Source: a virus
DNA length: 64,000 bases
Virus record (IMG/VR): IMGVR_UViG_3300050120_000152
Span: 248,001-312,000 of that record
Direction: 5' to 3' (one strand)
The first letter of the stretch is position 1. Each line of letters begins with the position of its first letter. The notes under the pieces are model-generated. The model was given only the letters and a program-made list of their open reading frames with translations, did no database searches and was not told where the DNA came from. This document shows, one piece after another, positions 61,366-64,000 of the stretch. A program made the position numbers and the translations under genes.

Positions 61366-61994
61366 TGGAACTGTTGATTGAACACTATACCAGTTCTGAA
61401 GCTAACGTTATAACCGAATCAGCTAACGGCGGGAAGGATGTATATTTGAGTGGTAGATTTTTATCTGGAAATTTAAAGAACCGTAATGGTAGAATTTATC
61501 CAGTGAACGAAATCATGCAAGCTGTTATGTCTTTGAATGAAGGTATCCGCGAACATGGTTCTATTGCTGGTGAATTAGATCATCCAGCTAATCGTTTAAC
61601 CACAGAACTTAAATATGCTTCCCATGTTATTACTGAAATTCGTATGGATGGTGATAATGCTACTGGTAAGATGAAAATCATGAATACTCCTAATGGATTA
61701 GTTGTAAAAGAATTAATCCGTAACGGTTTTCGTCCTGATGTATCATCTCGCGGTGCTGGTAATGTTGGTTCTGATGGTGTAGTTGAAGGATTCCTGATTC
61801 AAACTATTGACATAGTTAACCAAGCATCTGGCATTGGATGTTCACCAGTATCTGTTTATGAATCATTGGAAGATAATAAATTTGGTCGTAGAGCAGTATC
61901 ATTGGCAGAAGCAGTATTAGAAGACCAAGCTGCACAAAAATATCTTATTGCCGAAGTGAAGCGATTCATGGATGCATTAAAATATAATAAGTAA
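61365..61994 (+). CDS. 21: Prohead protease (gp21-like)
   Basis: A 209 aa protein, the size of T4 gp21 (212 aa). YLSGRFLSGNLKNRNGRIYP, then IAGELDHPAN with catalytic His73, then FRPDVSSRGAG with the catalytic Ser at 127 or 128, are the family signatures of this herpes-type serine protease. It cuts core, capsid and packaged proteins after L/I-x-E. Its own N-terminus has VITE-SANG (residues 15-22), a likely self-cleavage site. A terminator follows, and genes 22 and 23, which come next in T4, do not. Confidence 0.92.
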   Translation: MELLIEHYTSSEANVITESANGGKDVYLSGRFLSGNLKNRNGRIYPVNEIMQAVMSLNEGIREHGSIAGELDHPANRLTTELKYASHVITEIRMDGDNATGKMKIMNTPNGLVVKELIRNGFRPDVSSRGAGNVGSDGVVEGFLIQTIDIVNQASGIGCSPVSVYESLEDNKFGRRAVSLAEAVLEDQAAQKYLIAEVKRFMDALKYNK

Positions 61995-62015
61995 TACAAA
62001 AATGACAGACAAAAT

Positions 62016-62037
62016 AAAGCCCCTTTCGGGGCTTTTT
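62016..62037 (+). terminator. Rho-independent terminator after gene 21
   Basis: Stem AAAGCCCC/GGGGCTTT (8 bp) with a TTTC loop, then TTTTT. It overlaps the region just beyond the convergent gene's stop, so it may serve both strands. Confidence 0.85.
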
Positions 62038-62038
62038 G

Positions 62039-62386
62039 TTATTCTATTTCCATAGATTCATCAGGCTCGCGTTCCATACCTTGAGAACCTTGTTGTCTGA
62101 AATTATCTCTAGCCTGACCCAAGTTTCTACGATCAACACTACCACCAAGCTTATTAGCATAATTTAATGCCATAGTACCACGTTCTGTAATATCTAAAGC
62201 GATATCATCAACTAATCCCAAAGCAGCTAAACCTTCAACTGCATCATGTGCTTGAGGGGAAGCATCATCAAAATTAAATTTATTTGATGCAATCTTTCTT
62301 AAAATACCAACTTGCAAGGGCGATAACTGTTTATATGCTAATACTGCACCACCACCATCTTCTGTTAAAACGTTTTGAATTTTCAT
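62039..62386 (-). CDS. Putative packaged winged-helix protein with MKIQNVLTE leader
   Basis: A 115 aa protein. Residues 1-9 (MKIQNVLTE-DGG) resemble a capsid-targeting peptide ending L-x-E. Residues 18-80 look like a winged-helix domain: LSPLQVGILRKIAS, AVEGLAALGLVDDI and LDITERGTMALNYANKL follow the MarR/PadR-like helix-turn-helix-wing pattern. The C-terminus is Gln/Arg/Glu-rich. If the leader is real, a DNA-binding protein is packaged and delivered with the genome. It has both a sigma70-like promoter and an AATAAATA box, so it could be made early and late. A GGAGAG ribosome site precedes the ATG. Confidence 0.6.
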   Translation of the reverse strand: MKIQNVLTEDGGGAVLAYKQLSPLQVGILRKIASNKFNFDDASPQAHDAVEGLAALGLVDDIALDITERGTMALNYANKLGGSVDRRNLGQARDNFRQQGSQGMEREPDESMEIE

Positions 62387-62404
62387 AATACTCTCCGATG
62401 TTAT

Positions 62405-62412
62405 TATTTATT
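62405..62412 (-). promoter_or_regulatory. Late promoter candidate, AATAAATA
   Basis: AATAAATA on the minus strand, 19 nt before the ATG at 62386. Confidence 0.4.
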
Positions 62413-62420
62413 TGAGTTTG

Positions 62421-62449
62421 ATGATAAGATGAACATATTTTAATGTCAA
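62421..62449 (-). promoter_or_regulatory. Sigma70-like promoter, TTGACA-N17-TATCAT
   Basis: On the minus strand TTGACA (62444-62449), 17 bp, TATCAT (62421-62426), a one-mismatch match to consensus, upstream of the winged-helix gene. Confidence 0.6.
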
Positions 62450-62554
62450 GCACTTCTTGTAAAATGAAATTAATTATGTTAGACTTGATAAGTTAATTAT
62501 GAAGTCGAAATATGTCTACAATATTAAAAATAAAAATAACAGCGAGGGAATTGG

Positions 62555-63121
62555 ATGACTTGTATAGTAGCTTTAAAAGATAAAAATAAAGTATATATGG
62601 CTGGTGATTCTCTTGGTACTGACCCAGTAACCTTACAGAAAACCGTGAGATTAGATGAAAAAGTTTTTATAAAAACTGATATGTTATTCGGATTTACTTC
62701 ATCATTTAGAATGGGACAAATTATACGTTATGTATTTGATATTCCCGAGCGAATGGAAGCTATTGGTGATATGGAATATCTTGTAGCACATTTTATACCA
62801 GCCTTGATAAAATGTTATGAAGACCAAGGATTCCTTAAAAAACCTGATGATAATGAATATCAAGGGGGGCATTTTTTGTTAGGATATCGTGGTAATTTTT
62901 ATGATGTTCTTGATGATTTTCAGATAGGCATTCCAACATTAAATTATGAAGCCATAGGATGTGGTGAAGATTATGCCAAAGGTTCAATGTATACCACAGA
63001 AACGTTGGAAGATAAACTAGATAAAAAACTAACCCCACAAAAACGCCTTACCATGGCATTAGATGCAGCATGCGAGCATTCTGCGGGCGTAGCAGCACCC
63101 TATATCATATTGAGTATATAA
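62555..63121 (+). CDS. Proteasome beta/HslV-like Ntn hydrolase
   Basis: A 188 aa protein with the proteasome-type Ntn fold. After Met removal Thr2 would be the nucleophile: TCIVALKDKNKVYMAGDS, with the conserved Asp at position 17 counted from Thr. A Lys (DEKVF) stands where the catalytic Lys is expected. FGFTSSFRMGQIIRY, HFLLGYRGNFYDV and IGCGEDYAKGSM follow, the last being the family's G-x-G-x-x-YAxG motif. No ATPase partner is seen. Such genes occur in some phages and actinobacteria with unknown targets. A GAGGGA ribosome site precedes the start, and the stop overlaps the next gene's ATG by one base. Confidence 0.82.
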   Translation: MTCIVALKDKNKVYMAGDSLGTDPVTLQKTVRLDEKVFIKTDMLFGFTSSFRMGQIIRYVFDIPERMEAIGDMEYLVAHFIPALIKCYEDQGFLKKPDDNEYQGGHFLLGYRGNFYDVLDDFQIGIPTLNYEAIGCGEDYAKGSMYTTETLEDKLDKKLTPQKRLTMALDAACEHSAGVAAPYIILSI

Positions 63122-63657
63122 TGAATAAATTTACTGAAGTATTCTTGACAGAATCAAAAAAACCATCCCGAGTATTTAAAGCTCCTGTAAAAACGATTCT
63201 TCCGAAAGATGGAGTTTCTATATTTTTAGCTGGTTCTATTGAAATGGGCAAAGCCGAAGATTGGCAAACTAAAGTTACCAAATTACTTACAAGTCATTAC
63301 GAAAATATTTACATTTTCAATCCTCGTAGAGATGACTGGTCATCTGACTGGAAACAAGAAATAGAAAATAAACAATTTAACGAACAAGTTACATGGGAAC
63401 TATCCCATATTGAATCATCTACAATTATGTTAGTTCATTTTGATCCAAAAACCCAATCTCCCATTACTCTAGCTGAGTTGGGAATTGCTTGTGGTAAATT
63501 CCCCGATAAAGTGATAGTATCGTGCCCTGAAGGCTTTTTTCGTAAGGGTAATGTGGATATCATATGTCATCGTTACGGGGTTACACAGATTGAATCATTA
63601 GATGATGAATTAATTGAAGCTGTAGCAAAAAAATCAAACAAATTAAAGGAGAAATGA
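63121..63657 (+). CDS. Nucleoside 2-deoxyribosyltransferase-like enzyme with capsid-targeting-like N-terminus
   Basis: A 178 aa protein from the ATG at 63121; the upstream extension to 63070 lies inside the Ntn gene. The fold motifs are ISIFLAGSIEMG-like (33-43), FNPRRDDW (66-73), EQVTWELSHIESS (88-100) and PITLAELGIACG (114-125), where Glu119 is the expected nucleophile. These match the Nuc_deoxyrib_tr2 family, which transfers or hydrolyses the N-glycosidic bond of (deoxy)nucleosides. It begins MNKFTEVFLTE-SKK, an L-x-E peptide like those of packaged proteins. It may be a salvage enzyme, or an injected enzyme acting on host nucleotides. It is coupled to the Ntn gene. Confidence 0.78.
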   Translation: MNKFTEVFLTESKKPSRVFKAPVKTILPKDGVSIFLAGSIEMGKAEDWQTKVTKLLTSHYENIYIFNPRRDDWSSDWKQEIENKQFNEQVTWELSHIESSTIMLVHFDPKTQSPITLAELGIACGKFPDKVIVSCPEGFFRKGNVDIICHRYGVTQIESLDDELIEAVAKKSNKLKEK

Positions 63658-63658
63658 A

Positions 63659-63844
63659 ATTCCAATCCATATCTACCACTGCGATACAGAATCGTGTGAA
63701 GCACCAGAAGAAGAACGTTTAGTAAAATTTAGTAATGCTGAAGAACAGATATGTAAAGAGTGTGGTGCAATATTACGTATTATTCCTTCTTTTGGCACTT
63801 TTCATTTGAAAGGTCATTGGTGGAAAACGATGAAATCTTATTAA
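63659..63844 (+). CDS. Zinc-ribbon protein (FmdB-like), probable AUU start
   Basis: A 61 aa frame beginning at ATT 63659: (M)PIHIYHCDTESCE, then QICKECGAILRII, ending in HWWKTMKSY. Cys8, Cys13, Cys32 and Cys35 form a zinc ribbon, and MPI-x-x-Y-x-C is the usual start of FmdB-type proteins, which places the start exactly at the ATT. AAAGGAG at 63645-63651 is 7 nt upstream, ideal for this codon but only 2 nt from an out-of-frame ATG at 63654. No ATG, GTG or TTG is in frame upstream before a stop. A one-base sequencing error is the alternative. Confidence 0.6.
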   Translation: MPIHIYHCDTESCEAPEEERLVKFSNAEEQICKECGAILRIIPSFGTFHLKGHWWKTMKSY

Positions 63845-63846
63845 TT

Positions 63847-64000
63847 ATGACGCGAGTATTTGCATTTGATGTTGATGAAACTTTAGACATATCGAATGGC
63901 CCAATTGGAGTAAAAGTAATTGAGCTTTTATATAATGCTGGTCATATTGTAGGTATTTGTGGAAATTTCCCACAATTTATACGTGAAGTACCTAATTGGA
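63847..64000 (+). CDS. HAD-superfamily hydrolase, 5' part only
   Basis: The first 51 codons of a gene cut by the window end. MTRVFAFDVDETLDIS contains the HAD motif I DxDxT (Asp8, Asp10, Thr12), followed by a helix (IGVKVIELLYNAGH) and a second strand IVGICGN at the place of motif II. It starts two bases after the zinc-ribbon stop. It may be a small nucleotide or polynucleotide phosphatase. Confidence 0.7.
   Translation, partial: MTRVFAFDVDETLDISNGPIGVKVIELLYNAGHIVGICGNFPQFIREVPNW

Noticed and set aside
62835-63038. Minus-strand frame rich in His and Leu inside the Ntn hydrolase gene
   Set aside because: Antisense shadow without ribosome site or promoter.

Overview
This window is about 64 kb of an AT-rich, strictly lytic-looking, T4-superfamily contractile-tailed phage (myovirus). 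The assignment rests on a long set of T4-type genes: B-family DNA polymerase (43), sliding clamp (45), RNase H (rnh), DsbA-like protein, recombination nuclease 46/47, late sigma factor 55, portal 20, prohead core 67-like and prohead protease 21, gp4-like head completion protein, tail tube 19, gp15, and baseplate proteins 5, 6, 25, 26, 48, 53 and 54. No integrase, lysogeny repressor, tRNA or CRISPR array was seen. Terminase, major capsid protein, scaffold, tail sheath, primase-helicase and clamp loader are absent, so this is part of a larger genome. The tail lysozyme domain implies a peptidoglycan-containing host, probably Gram-negative; nothing narrows it further.

Layout. 1-7.1 kb (minus): a sugar/carbamoyl modification cassette with two HtrL/YibB-type proteins (one fused to a second GT-A domain), a NodU/CmcH-type carbamoyltransferase and a Skp1-GlcNAc-transferase-family glycosyltransferase. 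7.1-9.1 kb: two basic AT-hook-like proteins and a two-helix membrane protein (possible holin). 9.1-14.9 kb (minus): replication block rnh, 45, 43, dsbA and a degenerate 2OG-oxygenase-like protein. 14.9-45.5 kb (minus): tail and baseplate block, including an adhesin with DUF285 repeats, gp4, gp54, gp19, gp15, a seven-bladed beta-propeller fibre protein, a 3498-residue giant protein, gp6, gp25, gp5, a hub protein carrying the tail lysozyme, gp53 and gp48. At 45.6 kb transcription diverges. 45.6-64 kb (mostly plus): gp26 with a likely -1 frameshift extension, a RuvC-like nuclease, an unknown protein, a DinG/XPD-like helicase, a GIY-YIG homing endonuclease, 47/46, sigma gp55 (minus), tape measure, portal, prohead core genes, gp21, then a proteasome-like Ntn hydrolase, a nucleoside deoxyribosyltransferase-like enzyme, a zinc ribbon apparently starting at AUU, and a truncated HAD protein.

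Regulation can be read directly. Late genes on both strands carry an NATAAATA box (TATAAATA in the best cases) about 20-35 nt before the start codon, matching the presence of gp55. Early/middle units have sigma70-like promoters (TTGACA-N17-TATAAT before the helicase), and three of these promoters sit inside perfect inverted or direct repeats that look like operators.

Most unusual points: (1) Pro/Thr-rich mucin-like linkers in four tail proteins, in the same genome as a glycosyltransferase of the family that modifies hydroxyproline, more glycosyltransferases and a carbamoyltransferase, which suggests virion-protein glycosylation; (2) a family of short N-terminal peptides ending in L-x-E or I-x-E that resemble T4 capsid-targeting sequences, including one on a nucleoside deoxyribosyltransferase-like enzyme that may be packaged and injected; (3) a perfect T_TTT_TTT slippery site in the gp26-like gene; (4) operator-like repeats around early promoters; (5) several strong hairpins inside the giant tail gene.
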